Source of the DNA: Phycisphaerales bacterium
Lineage (GTDB): Bacteria; Planctomycetota; Phycisphaerae; UBA1845
Assembly: GCA_020353195.1 (NCBI GenBank)
Contig: CP070691.1
Coordinates: 2,073,861-2,137,860, forward strand
Direction: 5' to 3'
Length of the DNA: 64,000 bases
Below the pieces are notes generated by a model that was not told the origin of the DNA, did not search any database, and saw nothing but the letters and a program-made list of their open reading frames with translations. Position numbers and translations under genes: made by a program. The first letter of the stretch is position 1. Every line of letters starts with the position of its first letter. Below are positions 7,738 through 17,131 of the stretch, piece after piece.

Positions 7738-10700
7738 ATGTTTCCCAGCTCAGGAAAGCAACCGAACAGCGCGATCCGCATGGTGATTCTCTTCGCGTCG
7801 GTGTTCGCCATTGTCGGCGTGATCTTCGCCATCGTTCAGTCCATGGACATGGGCGGGCCGGAAATGCAGACACCGTTGAGACCGACGCCGTCGACGCGAC
7901 CGGTAGAGCCGATCCGACCTGCGCCCGGCGAGTCCGAAGCGGCGCTGACCATCCGGGAAGGCGTACCCAAGCTGGTCGGAACCCAGGGCAAGATCGCCAT
8001 CCGAAACTACTCGCCCGACAGCGATGTGCCGCGGTTGGAGTTCAAGGTGCGCGAGTGGAAGCCCACGGGGCGGCGCAAGGATGAGATGGAGGCCTTCGAG
8101 CCTGAGATTCGCCTCCGCACGCCGGGCGGGCAGGAAATCCGTGTAGTGGCCGATTACGGCGTCGTGCAAAGGAGACGGGCCCCGGGAGGCACTGACGATC
8201 TACGGCGGGGCCGGCTGGAAGGCAACGTCGTGATGGACATGGACACCCGGACGACCGCCGATCGAGAAGCCCTTCCCCCGGAACTTCGGGACGCTCCGCC
8301 CGGGCCCGAGAACCTCATCCGTGCGGAGCTCGAGGATCTCCGGTTTGACCTGGAGACCTCGCGCGTCGAGACCGCTGGTCGATTCCGTGCGCAGGGAACC
8401 ATCAAGGGGGTCGGAGGGTCGATTGAGGGGGTCGGCCTAGCCGTGCGCTACGACGAAGTGAGCAGCCGGATTGAGCAGCTGGAGATCGACCGCGGCGTGC
8501 AGATCGTTCTGCGGGGAGCAGGGCGATCGTTGGAGATCGCGCTGCCCGGGGCGTCCACCGTCGATGCGGGGGGCGTCGAGTTTCCGCTAGCCGCCGCGGA
8601 ACCGGACGTTCTCCTGCCCGGATCGTCTCCGGCCTCTCCGCCTTTGCCGGCTGCCCCGGCAGAGCCGGAGCCAGAAGTTGACGGGGACGGCGTTCCGATT
8701 CTGCTTCCCGATGGACCGAGGAAGCCCAAAGTGCACCCGGTCGAGACCTATCGTGCGACGTTTGAAGGCGGCGTTGTCATCGAAGAGACTGCGGCTGACG
8801 GTGCCGTTTCCTGTCTGGAATCCGAGACACTTGAGTTTCTGTTCGACGTCGGACAGCGCTTGAGGGCGGCAGCCGACACCGCCGCGCCGCCTGCCGGCGC
8901 CGACACGCCATCGCAACCATCAGCAGCTGACGCCAGTGCCGAGTCGGAGGTGACTGTGACCTGGTCGGGGCGTTTTCTCGTTGACTTCCTGGAAGCGGGC
9001 GGCGCCGGCGCGACCGGGGACCGCCTGCACGTGGTGGCGGAGGGCCAGCCGGTTCACCTGCGCAACCGCCTGGGCCAGGCGATCTGCACTGAGCTGGAGT
9101 TTCACAACGAGACCCGGCGCGTCTGGCTGCGTAGCGGCGTCGCAGGCGAGGAGGTGACCGTCAGCTCGGCGGGGACCGGGCAGATCGTGGGGCGCGAAGT
9201 GTTTTTCGACCGCGACGGGGGCCGGTTGCATGTGGCCGGGCCGGGGCACCTGTCCGGCCGGCGATCGCCCCAGGACCGGCTGGGCGGCTCACCGGATCGA
9301 GCGGCTCAGGCGCCGGGCGATGGCAGCACGCGGGTTCGGTTTGACCAGGACTTGACAGCGGCGTTCGAGCAACAGGTGACCGAATCGATCGACGAGGTGA
9401 CGGGCAAGACGGTGGTCGGGCGGAAGCAGTACCTTCGGTCAGCCCGGGTTGTTGGTGACGTCCTGATGTCACAAGATCGTGATTCCATAGCCGCCGAAGA
9501 AGTGGAGGTTCTGTTCAGACCGCCGGCGGAGCCCGGGTCGGGGGCGGGCGACCCCGAGCGGCTGACCGCGTCGGAGAACGTCCGGCTGGCCCATGGCGAC
9601 GACTCGATCACCTGCCGCGCCATTGAAGTGTTCATGGATATCGACGAGCGGGGAGAGACATCACCGAGGCACGCCCGGGCGGATGGGGACGTGGTGGCGA
9701 CTCGAGGACGGCGCCGGATATCGGCCACCGAGACGATGGTCGTTGACCTGAGAATGTACGAGAAAGCGAAACCGCCGTTCAACCTTACGCGGGCCCGGGC
9801 CCAGGCGGTGGCCAAAGGGGTCGATCCTGCCACCGTGGATTGGCAGCAGCAGCGGATCAAGTACGAGCGGGAACCGGCGTACGAGCCCGGGCTGACCCGG
9901 TTGCACGCATTGGGGAACGTGCTCATTCACGATCCGAAACAGAGCCTGAACGTCTCGGCGGCGCGGCTGGACTGTACGTTCACATCCACGCCCGAAGTCG
10001 ACGACGAACCGCGCATTGACGAGGCACGAATCGCTGGCGATGACGCCGGATCACCGGCGTCGCTGGAAATCGACGATTTCGCCATTCACGGACGATTGAT
10101 CGAGCTTGACGCCGGCGAGCCCTTTGCCCAGGTGCCCGGGGCGGGACGGTTGACGTTCAACAGCCGGACCGATCTGGATGGCCACGAGCTTGACACTCCG
10201 GTGCCCATCGCCGTGACCTGGACCCAGGAGATGATCTTCCGGGGGCAGGCGAACCGGGCGGTGTTTGACGGTGCCGTGCATGCCGAATCACAGGACAGCA
10301 CGCTGGACTGCCAACGTCTGACACTCGGATTCGAAAACGAGGAGCCCGCGGTGGCGCCCGCCCCGGAGGGCAAATGGTGGACCCTCAAGCCGTTCTTCGA
10401 TCGCGGTGGTTCCGAATCCGGAAGAGCCCCGGTGGCCGGTGTGCGGTACGCCAAACGGCGGCTGGTCTCTCTCTCCACCACCGGCGGGTCGGTGGTGCTG
10501 ACGTCGAACCAGGACGAAGCCACGGGCCAGCTCGTCAGCCGGGCCCGCCTGTCGGCCGAGCAGATCGATCTGGATCTGGACCGAAAACTGGCAAGCGTCG
10601 ATGGGGCGGGCCAACTGTTGATCGAGGATTACCGGCTGCGACAAGCCGGGTCCGCCGCCCCGGCGGATCGCACGAATCCGTTCGGCGCGATCGGCGGGGG

Positions 10701-11226
10701 CGAGCCGTCCCAGACGTATGTCGAATGGGCGGACTCGATGGCCTACAACTTCAAATATCACACGGCGAACTTCGACAACGACGTGATGCTGGTTCATCGT
10801 TCCGGGGCCAAGCTCGTGCTGGCCGAGCGCGTCCTTCCGACGGCGGCGTTTGACGGGGCTCAGGCTCCGATCGCGGGCAAAGGGCGCGATGCCCGGCTGA
10901 CGTGCAGTTCCCTCTTCGTCCAGTTCAAACGGAAGGATGACCAAGGCCGGCAGCGCCGGTCCGGCGTGGGATCTCTGAGCGGATTCGCGCTCGACAAGTT
11001 CCAGGCTGAGGACGAAGTCTACTTCGTCGACTCCGGTGTCTCAACCACTGCCGACCGTATCACGTACACCCAGGAAGACACGCTGCTGAGCATCTTCGGC
11101 GCGCCGGCTTTGCTGTATGACGAGCGGGACGGTCTCCCCAAGAGCTATTTCCGCGCCCCGGTCATCTACTGGGACCGCACGAAGAACCTGATCGAAGCGC
11201 CGAAATCCACTATCTTCACCCGATGA
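7738..11226 (+). CDS. Very large LptC/OstA-like LPS export protein
   Basis: A 1162-residue protein with one membrane anchor near residues 14-34, a proline-rich linker, then a long beta-rich body. Several segments alternate statements of the type A..GDVVAT..RRISATETMVVDL and FRGQANRAVFDGAVHAESQDSTLDCQRLTLGF, the repeat logic of OstA/LptA and LptC jellyroll domains that carry LPS across the periplasm. Ordinary LptC is about 190 residues, so this looks like a fused or expanded bridge. Its place directly after kdsC supports an LPS role. A methionine upstream in the same frame (7621) is less likely than ATG 7738, which follows AAGGAAAGAAAGG. A proline/alanine-rich linker lies near residues 285-320. 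Confidence 0.65.
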   Translation: MFPSSGKQPNSAIRMVILFASVFAIVGVIFAIVQSMDMGGPEMQTPLRPTPSTRPVEPIRPAPGESEAALTIREGVPKLVGTQGKIAIRNYSPDSDVPRLEFKVREWKPTGRRKDEMEAFEPEIRLRTPGGQEIRVVADYGVVQRRRAPGGTDDLRRGRLEGNVVMDMDTRTTADREALPPELRDAPPGPENLIRAELEDLRFDLETSRVETAGRFRAQGTIKGVGGSIEGVGLAVRYDEVSSRIEQLEIDRGVQIVLRGAGRSLEIALPGASTVDAGGVEFPLAAAEPDVLLPGSSPASPPLPAAPAEPEPEVDGDGVPILLPDGPRKPKVHPVETYRATFEGGVVIEETAADGAVSCLESETLEFLFDVGQRLRAAADTAAPPAGADTPSQPSAADASAESEVTVTWSGRFLVDFLEAGGAGATGDRLHVVAEGQPVHLRNRLGQAICTELEFHNETRRVWLRSGVAGEEVTVSSAGTGQIVGREVFFDRDGGRLHVAGPGHLSGRRSPQDRLGGSPDRAAQAPGDGSTRVRFDQDLTAAFEQQVTESIDEVTGKTVVGRKQYLRSARVVGDVLMSQDRDSIAAEEVEVLFRPPAEPGSGAGDPERLTASENVRLAHGDDSITCRAIEVFMDIDERGETSPRHARADGDVVATRGRRRISATETMVVDLRMYEKAKPPFNLTRARAQAVAKGVDPATVDWQQQRIKYEREPAYEPGLTRLHALGNVLIHDPKQSLNVSAARLDCTFTSTPEVDDEPRIDEARIAGDDAGSPASLEIDDFAIHGRLIELDAGEPFAQVPGAGRLTFNSRTDLDGHELDTPVPIAVTWTQEMIFRGQANRAVFDGAVHAESQDSTLDCQRLTLGFENEEPAVAPAPEGKWWTLKPFFDRGGSESGRAPVAGVRYAKRRLVSLSTTGGSVVLTSNQDEATGQLVSRARLSAEQIDLDLDRKLASVDGAGQLLIEDYRLRQAGSAAPADRTNPFGAIGGGEPSQTYVEWADSMAYNFKYHTANFDNDVMLVHRSGAKLVLAERVLPTAAFDGAQAPIAGKGRDARLTCSSLFVQFKRKDDQGRQRRSGVGSLSGFALDKFQAEDEVYFVDSGVSTTADRITYTQEDTLLSIFGAPALLYDERDGLPKSYFRAPVIYWDRTKNLIEAPKSTIFTR

Positions 11227-11340
11227 CGTCGTCGGTGTGGTCCGGTTCGTCTTGCAAACCCCGGGCGGCCCCGTCACAATCTCCCGCACGTGCCCCCGCA
11301 TCATGGCAGCGGTCAACAGCGAAGGGAGCGATAGCGATCC

Positions 11341-13560
11341 ATGGCTGATTCATCTCCGCTCGGGCAGCGCCCGCGCGAAAACTGGGCGTCGAAGATCGGG
11401 GTCATCCTGGCCGTATCGGGGTCCGCAGTCGGGCTGGGAAATTTCCTGCGCTTCCCGGGGCAGGCGGCCGCCAACGGCGGCGGCGCGTTCATGATTCCCT
11501 ACTTCATTTCGCTTCTGGTCCTGGGGATCCCGATCTGCTGGGCGGAGTGGACGCTCGGGCGCCAGGGCGGGCGGCTCGGGTTCAACAGCGCCCCGGGGGT
11601 CCTGTTCGCCCTGACCGGCAACCCGGTGCTGCGGCTCTTCGGAGGGCTGGCCGTCCTCATTCCCGTCGTCATCTACATGTACTACGTGTACATCGAAGCC
11701 TGGTGCCTGGGCTATGCCTACGATTACATGGTAGGCAACATGCGGTGGCTGGGCTTGCAGATCGAAGCCTACACCGAGCACTTCAATCAGTTCGTCGGGA
11801 GTGAGGCGAACGGGTTCCTGCACCTGCCGGGGCAAGGCGAGGACAAAGGCGTCAGCCGTGTCGTGTATTTCCTGGTCATCGTGTTCACGGTCAACTTCGT
11901 GCTGATCTACCGCGGCGTGACCAGGGGGATCGAGAGATTCTGCAAGTACGCCATGCCCGTGTTGATCGTGGCCGCACTGGTGGTTCTGGTTCGCGTGTTG
12001 ACGCTGCCCCCGCAGCCCGTGCCTGAGCCGTGGCAGTACAGTCTGGCCGACGGCCTGCCCGCAGCGAAGTGGAACGCATTGCTGGAGAAGCTCGACGAGC
12101 TGGACGCCGCGCTGGTGGCCCTGGAAGCGGACGGTGCAGAGGCGGTCGATGAGCAAGCGCTGGCGGACGCCGAGGAGGCCCCGGGCAAGGCGATCACCGA
12201 CGCGGTTGCTGATTACTACCGGGGCAGCATCCGCGGAGAGCCGGGGTACACCGCCGGCGTGGCCGTGGCCGCCCCCTACGGATACCTCGTGACACCGGAG
12301 GGTATCCGGTACGCCCTGGGGCAGCTGGAGGACACCGAGGGCGCCTGCGTCCATCGAGAGTGGGTGCGCCGCACCCGCAGTGCGCTCACCCGGGAACAGG
12401 TGTGGGACCTGCTGCATTATGAAGCCCGCGGAGCGGAGCTGTCGGGTGTTATCGAGGATCCCGAAGTCGATCCGCGGGAGCGGAAGGCGGCCCGGCAGGA
12501 GCTGGCGCGCAAACGGGCCGAGCGACGCCGGTTGATTGAGGCGATCGGGCCGCCGCCGGGTCTCGCCTCGGCGACGGCGCCCGATGCCTACCTTCGCGGG
12601 GCGGCGGCGGAGGTGTCCGAACTGGAGCGGACGGTGGTCAACGGGCTCGGGTTCATGTGGAACCCGTTTACCGCCAGGGGCGGGCGAAGCGTCTGGGCCG
12701 CCCTGTCCGACCCGCAGGTGTGGCTGGCGGCGTCGAGTCAGATTTTCTTCAGCCTGTCGGTCGGCTTCGGGATCATCATGACGTATTCGACCTATCTGCG
12801 CCGCAACGACGACGTCGTGTTGAACGGATTGACGGCGGCGGCAACGAACGAGTTCTGCGAGGTGTGCCTGGGCGGGCTGATTACGATTCCCGCGGCCTTC
12901 ATCTTCCTCGGCCTGGGCGCCGTCCAAGGCGCCGGAACGTTCGATCTCGGGTTTCTGACCACGCCGACGGTATTCGCCCAGATGCCTGCCGGGCAGCTCT
13001 TCGGGTTCATCTGGTTCTCGATGCTGCTGTTGGCCGCGGTTACCAGTTCACTGTCGATGCTCCAGCCCGCGATCGCGTTTCTGGAGGAGGGATTCAGCCT
13101 GAACCGCCGGGGATCGGTCGCGCTGCTCGGGCTCCTGACCGCCAACGGCACGCTGGTCGTGCTCTACTTCAGCGAGGGGCTCACCGGGCTGGACACCATG
13201 GACTTCTGGGTGGGGAACCTGTGTATCTTCGTGATGGCTACTGTGATGGTCATTCTGTTTTCCTGGGTCATCGGCGCGGGAAAGGGGTTCAAGCTCGCCC
13301 AGGAGGGGGCAGAGCTCAAGATTCCCGGTTTCTTCGTATACCTGATCAAGTATGTTTCGCCCGTTTACCTTCTGGTCATCTTCGGGCTGTGGCTGTATCA
13401 CAACGCGGGTGACTACGTGGATAGCGTCGTGAGCAACAATGGCGCAACGTTCACCGTGGTGTTCGTGATTCTGGTGATGATCTTCTTCGGCGTCCTCGTG
13501 CGGTTGGCCAACGTGCGGTGGGCGGCGCAAGGGCGGGGCGTGCAGGAGATCCAGGCATGA
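11341..13560 (+). CDS. Sodium-dependent NSS/SNF-family transporter with a 200-residue insertion
   Basis: A 739-residue inner-membrane transporter. TM1 carries GSAVGLGNFLRFPG (residues 27-40), and TM6 begins with SQIFFSLSVGFG, the two half-unwound helices that bind sodium and substrate in the LeuT fold. Between TM5 and TM6 (about residues 231-433) lies a charged, partly helical insert absent from LeuT, in the position of extracellular loop 3. Substrates in the family are amino acids or amines; none can be assigned here. AAGGGAG precedes the ATG. The stop overlaps the start of a tiny membrane protein (ATGA), as in bacterial NSS transporters that need a MetS-like subunit. Confidence 0.9.
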   Translation: MADSSPLGQRPRENWASKIGVILAVSGSAVGLGNFLRFPGQAAANGGGAFMIPYFISLLVLGIPICWAEWTLGRQGGRLGFNSAPGVLFALTGNPVLRLFGGLAVLIPVVIYMYYVYIEAWCLGYAYDYMVGNMRWLGLQIEAYTEHFNQFVGSEANGFLHLPGQGEDKGVSRVVYFLVIVFTVNFVLIYRGVTRGIERFCKYAMPVLIVAALVVLVRVLTLPPQPVPEPWQYSLADGLPAAKWNALLEKLDELDAALVALEADGAEAVDEQALADAEEAPGKAITDAVADYYRGSIRGEPGYTAGVAVAAPYGYLVTPEGIRYALGQLEDTEGACVHREWVRRTRSALTREQVWDLLHYEARGAELSGVIEDPEVDPRERKAARQELARKRAERRRLIEAIGPPPGLASATAPDAYLRGAAAEVSELERTVVNGLGFMWNPFTARGGRSVWAALSDPQVWLAASSQIFFSLSVGFGIIMTYSTYLRRNDDVVLNGLTAAATNEFCEVCLGGLITIPAAFIFLGLGAVQGAGTFDLGFLTTPTVFAQMPAGQLFGFIWFSMLLLAAVTSSLSMLQPAIAFLEEGFSLNRRGSVALLGLLTANGTLVVLYFSEGLTGLDTMDFWVGNLCIFVMATVMVILFSWVIGAGKGFKLAQEGAELKIPGFFVYLIKYVSPVYLLVIFGLWLYHNAGDYVDSVVSNNGATFTVVFVILVMIFFGVLVRLANVRWAAQGRGVQEIQA

Positions 13561-13721
13561 CCTCCGTGGGTTGGGTGATGATGATCGTGTCGGTGGGGTT
13601 CGTGGTCGGGCTGGCTTTGTTCTGTTTCTACCGCGTGCTGACGACGCCGGAAGCGCAGGAGCACATACACGGCGCCTCGGACCTCGACATCCGCGATCAT
13701 GATCGTCAAGCCGACGCGTAG
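13557..13721 (+). CDS. MetS-like small subunit of the NSS transporter
   Basis: A 54-residue protein with a single hydrophobic helix (about residues 5-26, VGWVMMIVSVGFVVGLALF) and a short charged tail. Its ATG overlaps the transporter's TGA, so it is translated with it. Size, topology and position resemble MetS, the small subunit required by the corynebacterial methionine/alanine transporter MetPS. The role is inferred from position and topology, since so short a sequence carries little family signal. Confidence 0.7.
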   Translation: MTSVGWVMMIVSVGFVVGLALFCFYRVLTTPEAQEHIHGASDLDIRDHDRQADA

Positions 13722-13736
13722 AAGCCGGTGCGGCTT
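13722..13736. terminator. Short hairpin directly after the transporter operon
   Basis: AAGCCG and CGGCTT form a perfect 6-bp stem with a GTG loop, immediately after the stop codon of the small subunit and before a convergent gene. There is no T-run, so termination is only suggested by position. Confidence 0.3.
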
Positions 13737-13782
13737 GCCCAATGACATTCGTGTTGCGGCTGCGACGTGCGATGCGGGCGGG

Positions 13783-14478
13783 TCACATGGGGCCGGGCGG
13801 GGCCGGCTCGTACCGCGGCGCCGGGCCGAAGAAGCGCTTCATCTCGTTCACGACGCGGACCACGCGGCGCTTGTCGCGCGTTGCCCGAAACCGCCCGATC
13901 AGTTCGGCACGAGCGAACGGCACCGGCGGATCCCCCACCTGGCACGTCGGCTGAAGGGCGGACAGCTCGAGTTCACCGGTCAGGATGCTGCCGTGAGCAT
14001 CTTCGGTGAAGACGGTGAAGCCGCCGCCCTCGAACGCCACTCCGCCCGATTCGCCCATGATCCAGTAACTGACCGTCGCGTTGAGCTGCGTGCTTTCGAC
14101 TCGCGTCGTCCCCGGCACGGCTTGCCAGATCCCATGCAGGCGCACGATCTGCGTTGTCGCGTTGTCCGGGTCCGCGGCGAGCAGGTCGGTGTGACGGGCG
14201 ACGATGTCCACGTTGCCCATGGCGTCCAGGTCGTAATAGCACTCCTCGAAATCCTGGAAATACCGGGCGGGCTCCCCCGTGATGCGATAGTCGGTGATCT
14301 CGAAGCGCGTGGCCCGCTGCTGGCAGCCCGGACCGAGGCCGCAGAAGGTCACTGCGCCGGCGGCCAGCAGGCAGGTAGGCACCGAACGGCCGGGGTAGGC
14401 TTTCGGTACCCCTTGCCGGTTCGCATGCGCCGTTCGGCCGGAGACGCGGTCTACCGTTTGCCCTCTCCAGTACCACAC
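13783..14478 (-). CDS. Exported, possibly lipid-anchored protein of unknown function
   Basis: A 231-residue product. A hydrophobic stretch around residues 34-47 ends in GLGPGC, a loose lipobox, suggesting export and perhaps lipid attachment. If so, the true start may be the GTG at 14382, which would put the signal at the very N-terminus. The mature part is acidic to neutral with no motif I recognise (RFEITDYRITGEPARYF, SYWIMGESGGVAFEGGGF). It converges with the transporter operon and is divergent from mqnA. I do not recognise the family. Confidence 0.6.
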   Translation of the reverse strand: MWYWRGQTVDRVSGRTAHANRQGVPKAYPGRSVPTCLLAAGAVTFCGLGPGCQQRATRFEITDYRITGEPARYFQDFEECYYDLDAMGNVDIVARHTDLLAADPDNATTQIVRLHGIWQAVPGTTRVESTQLNATVSYWIMGESGGVAFEGGGFTVFTEDAHGSILTGELELSALQPTCQVGDPPVPFARAELIGRFRATRDKRRVVRVVNEMKRFFGPAPRYEPAPPGPM

Positions 14479-14783
14479 GTGTCTCGCCCACCCGTTTGGC
14501 GTCTGCCTCGCGGATACGAGATGCCAGCGCTGGGGATCGCTCTTGCGCGCGGGGGCGCCGGTACGCCCCTCCGTCGGGCCTCGCTGCCACCGGCATGGTT
14601 GCCAAACTCGTGCCGGATCACCGCCTGCGCGCCACGGTAGCGGAGCGTTGCGACCGTGTCAACGTGACGCTGTCGTTTGCGGAGCGTTGGACGGTTGGCG
14701 GGCGTCAACTATAATTCACCGGATCGGCGGACGACAGGAGGTCTGCCACGCCGTCATCTTGTGGATTTCCGAAAGGGACTTGT
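14479..14783. other. Divergent intergenic region upstream of mqnA
   Basis: About 300 bases between divergent genes. The proximal half shows no frame worth calling. The last 100 bases hold the mqnA promoter and its ribosome binding site (GAAAGGGA at about 14771-14778). Confidence 0.4.
14687..14715 (+). promoter_or_regulatory. Probable promoter of mqnA-mqnC
   Basis: A consensus TATAAT (14710-14715) lies 17 bases after TTGGAC (14687-14692). The -35 match is poor beyond TTG, so the call rests mainly on the -10. The leader would be about 60 bases. Confidence 0.4.
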
Positions 14784-15587
14784 TTGAACGGCAGCAAAGA
14801 CAAGCACGGTCGCCACCGCATCGGCGCGGTTTCGTTTCTGAACTCCAGACCGCTGGTGTACGGACTCCGGGAAAAGGCCGACATCGAGGTGTGCTTCGAC
14901 CTGCCCTCTCGATTGCCGGCCTTGCTGGATGACGGCTGCGTGGACGCGGCCCTGACGCCGGTGGTTGACATGCTGCGCCCCGGTCGGTCGTGGAAGATCG
15001 TCTCGGATGCCTGCATCGGCTGTGACGGCGAGACCATGACCGTGCGCGTGTTCTCACGGACGCCCCCGGACCAGGTGAAACGCATCTGGGCCGACCAGGC
15101 TTCGCATACCTCGGTCGCCCTCGCCCGGCTGATCTGGCAGGAGACGTACGGGCATCCGCTGGACGTGTGCCCCCTGGACGACGCTGCCCGCACGGAAGAT
15201 TGTGACGCAGTGCTGCTGATCGGCGACAAGGTGGTGACGGCCGCCCCGTACGGATTCACGTACCAGACCGATCTCGGCGGTGCCTGGAAGTCGTTGACCG
15301 GCTTGCCGTTCGTGTTTGCCGTCTGGGCAGCCCACGCCCGAACGCCGGTGGGTGCCCTCCCGACCCTGCTGTCGCAAGCCCGGGATCGCGGGGTCGCGCA
15401 CGCGGAGGCCATCGCCGTCCGTGAAGGGCCCGGGCTCGGGTGGCCCCCCGCGGTGGCCCGGACGTATCTGACCCGGAACCTGTCTTACACGCTGGACGGG
15501 CGGCACCGCGACGGCATGCGGGCATTCTTGAGAATGGCGAGTCAGCGCAACATCGCGCCGTCGTACCGGGAGCTCGTGTTCACATGA
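14784..15587 (+). CDS. mqnA: Chorismate dehydratase MqnA
   Basis: A 267-residue protein of the periplasmic-binding-protein fold used as an enzyme in the futalosine route to menaquinone. MqnA dehydrates chorismate to 3-enolpyruvylbenzoate. The opening IGAVSFLNSRPLVYGL, the DLPSRLPALLDDGCVDAALTPV segment and IGDKVV are characteristic of MqnA/MqnD-type proteins. There is no signal peptide, consistent with a cytoplasmic enzyme. Translation probably starts at TTG 14784, because GAAAGGGA sits about 6 bases before it. The stop overlaps the mqnC start (ATGA), and mqnC catalyses a later step, so the pair confirm each other. Confidence 0.9.
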   Translation: MNGSKDKHGRHRIGAVSFLNSRPLVYGLREKADIEVCFDLPSRLPALLDDGCVDAALTPVVDMLRPGRSWKIVSDACIGCDGETMTVRVFSRTPPDQVKRIWADQASHTSVALARLIWQETYGHPLDVCPLDDAARTEDCDAVLLIGDKVVTAAPYGFTYQTDLGGAWKSLTGLPFVFAVWAAHARTPVGALPTLLSQARDRGVAHAEAIAVREGPGLGWPPAVARTYLTRNLSYTLDGRHRDGMRAFLRMASQRNIAPSYRELVFT

Positions 15588-16699
15588 CGACCACGCCCGC
15601 CCCAGCCTGCGATCCGGGGGGCCGGCGAATCACGCAGAGCGAGGCGCTCGAACTCTATCGTCGTTGCTCCGTCCACGAACTGGGGCGGCTGGCCCACGAC
15701 GTGACGATGCGGCTGCACCCCGAGCCGTATCGCACGTACGTCGTCGACCGCAACATCAACTACTCCAACATCTGCACGGCCCGGTGCGCGTTCTGCAACT
15801 TCAAGGTCCTGCCCGGGCGACCGGGTGGGTATGTGCTGAGCTTCGACGAGATCGACCGCAAGATCGAGGAGTTGATCGGGATTGGGGGCACGCAGATCCT
15901 CATGCAAGGCGGGCTCGTACCCTCGGACAGGCTTCCTTTCGACTGGTATCTGCATCTGCTCCGTCACATCAAAACGAAGTTTCCAGCGATCCACGTCCAC
16001 GCGTTCAGCCCCCCGGAGATCTTCGCGTTTCACCGGGTCTTCGACATGCCGGTCAGCGACGTGCTGCTCAGGTTGCAGGAGGCGGGGCTGGACACCATCC
16101 CCGGCGGCGGAGCGGAAATCCTCGTGGATCGGGTCCGAAACAGGATCGGCGTCGGAAAAACGAAAACGGCCGAATACCTTCAGGTGGTGCGTGAAGCGCA
16201 TCGCATCGGAATGCGGACGAGCGCGACGATGATGTTCGGCCACGTCGAGACGCTCTCCGAGCGGGTTGAGCACCTGGCCCGCATTCGCGATCTTCAGGAC
16301 GAGACCGGCGGGGTCACGGCGTTCATCTGCTGGACGTTTCAGCCGGAGAATACGCCGCTGGGGCGGATCCGTCCGTTGCCGGCAGAAGTGCATGAACCGG
16401 ATGGGAAGCGCCTGGCGCTGGCGGGCGCCCACGAGTACCTCAGGACGCTGGCCATTTCGCGCGTCTTTCTCGACAACGTGCCCAACCTTCAGGCGAGCTG
16501 GGTCACACAGGGGCCCCGAATCGGCGAGTTGGCCCTTTTTTTCGGCGCCAACGACATGGGGTCGGTGCTGATGGAAGAGAACGTCGTTTCGGCCGCAGGT
16601 ACTGCTTACTGTTTGACGGAGCGAGAGATACGGAGTTTAATCACCGATGCCGGGTGGGAACCTCGCAAGCGGAACTGCTATTACGAACTGCTTGACTGA
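15584..16699 (+). CDS. mqnC: Cyclic dehypoxanthinyl futalosine synthase MqnC
   Basis: A 371-residue radical SAM enzyme. The cluster motif is CTARCAFCNF, preceded by NINYSN. The segments GGTQILMQGG, IPGGGAEILVDRVR, TSATMMFGHVET and FICWTFQPENTPLG are those that separate MqnC from the related MqnE. The enzyme cyclises dehypoxanthinyl futalosine to its spiro product in menaquinone synthesis. ATG 15584 overlaps the mqnA stop, which fixes the start; the frame is open further upstream but that part is antisense-like noise inside mqnA. The remaining genes of the pathway (mqnB, mqnD, mqnE) are not in the window. Confidence 0.93.
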   Translation: MTTTPAPACDPGGRRITQSEALELYRRCSVHELGRLAHDVTMRLHPEPYRTYVVDRNINYSNICTARCAFCNFKVLPGRPGGYVLSFDEIDRKIEELIGIGGTQILMQGGLVPSDRLPFDWYLHLLRHIKTKFPAIHVHAFSPPEIFAFHRVFDMPVSDVLLRLQEAGLDTIPGGGAEILVDRVRNRIGVGKTKTAEYLQVVREAHRIGMRTSATMMFGHVETLSERVEHLARIRDLQDETGGVTAFICWTFQPENTPLGRIRPLPAEVHEPDGKRLALAGAHEYLRTLAISRVFLDNVPNLQASWVTQGPRIGELALFFGANDMGSVLMEENVVSAAGTAYCLTEREIRSLITDAGWEPRKRNCYYELLD

Positions 16700-17131
16700 A
16701 GTCACAGTGGACGGCGGGTTTGCGCTCGCTTGGGCCCTGGCAGCCTGCGATTCGCTCGCCTGGAGCGAATCGGGCCCGAGGAGGAAGGTCCTGCGGCGAT
16801 TGGCCGATTCCAGTTGTGACGCCCCATTCACGATTTGTACTTGCTCCGGAGCATACGATTAGGCTATCTTAGAAATGGGGGAGTGCGCCCTGTCGGAGGC
16901 GGGCGTTCGGCCTCTTGCCGAAAGGGAACGGACGGCTTCGTCACGCCGTGAAGCTGCGGTAGCCGAAGCTATCCAGGACTTCAGAACAACCATGGGTGTC
17001 GGCGGGGAAAGTAGGAGCCTGTTGCGGAGGCGATGCTCTTGGTGCCGGCGGCTGCGGTGTGGATGGGGTGTGGCATCGGATCTTTAATCCGGGTTCGGCG
17101 AGGCAGCTTCGCCACCTGCCGCGGTGGAAGA
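16700..17131. other. Intergenic region between mqnC and the HD-domain gene
   Basis: About 430 bases without a credible gene. A perfect 12-base palindrome, TGCTCCGGAGCA, is at 16842-16853, and a weak -10-like TATCTT follows at 16865. No good -35 matches it. Nothing else stands out. Confidence 0.4.
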
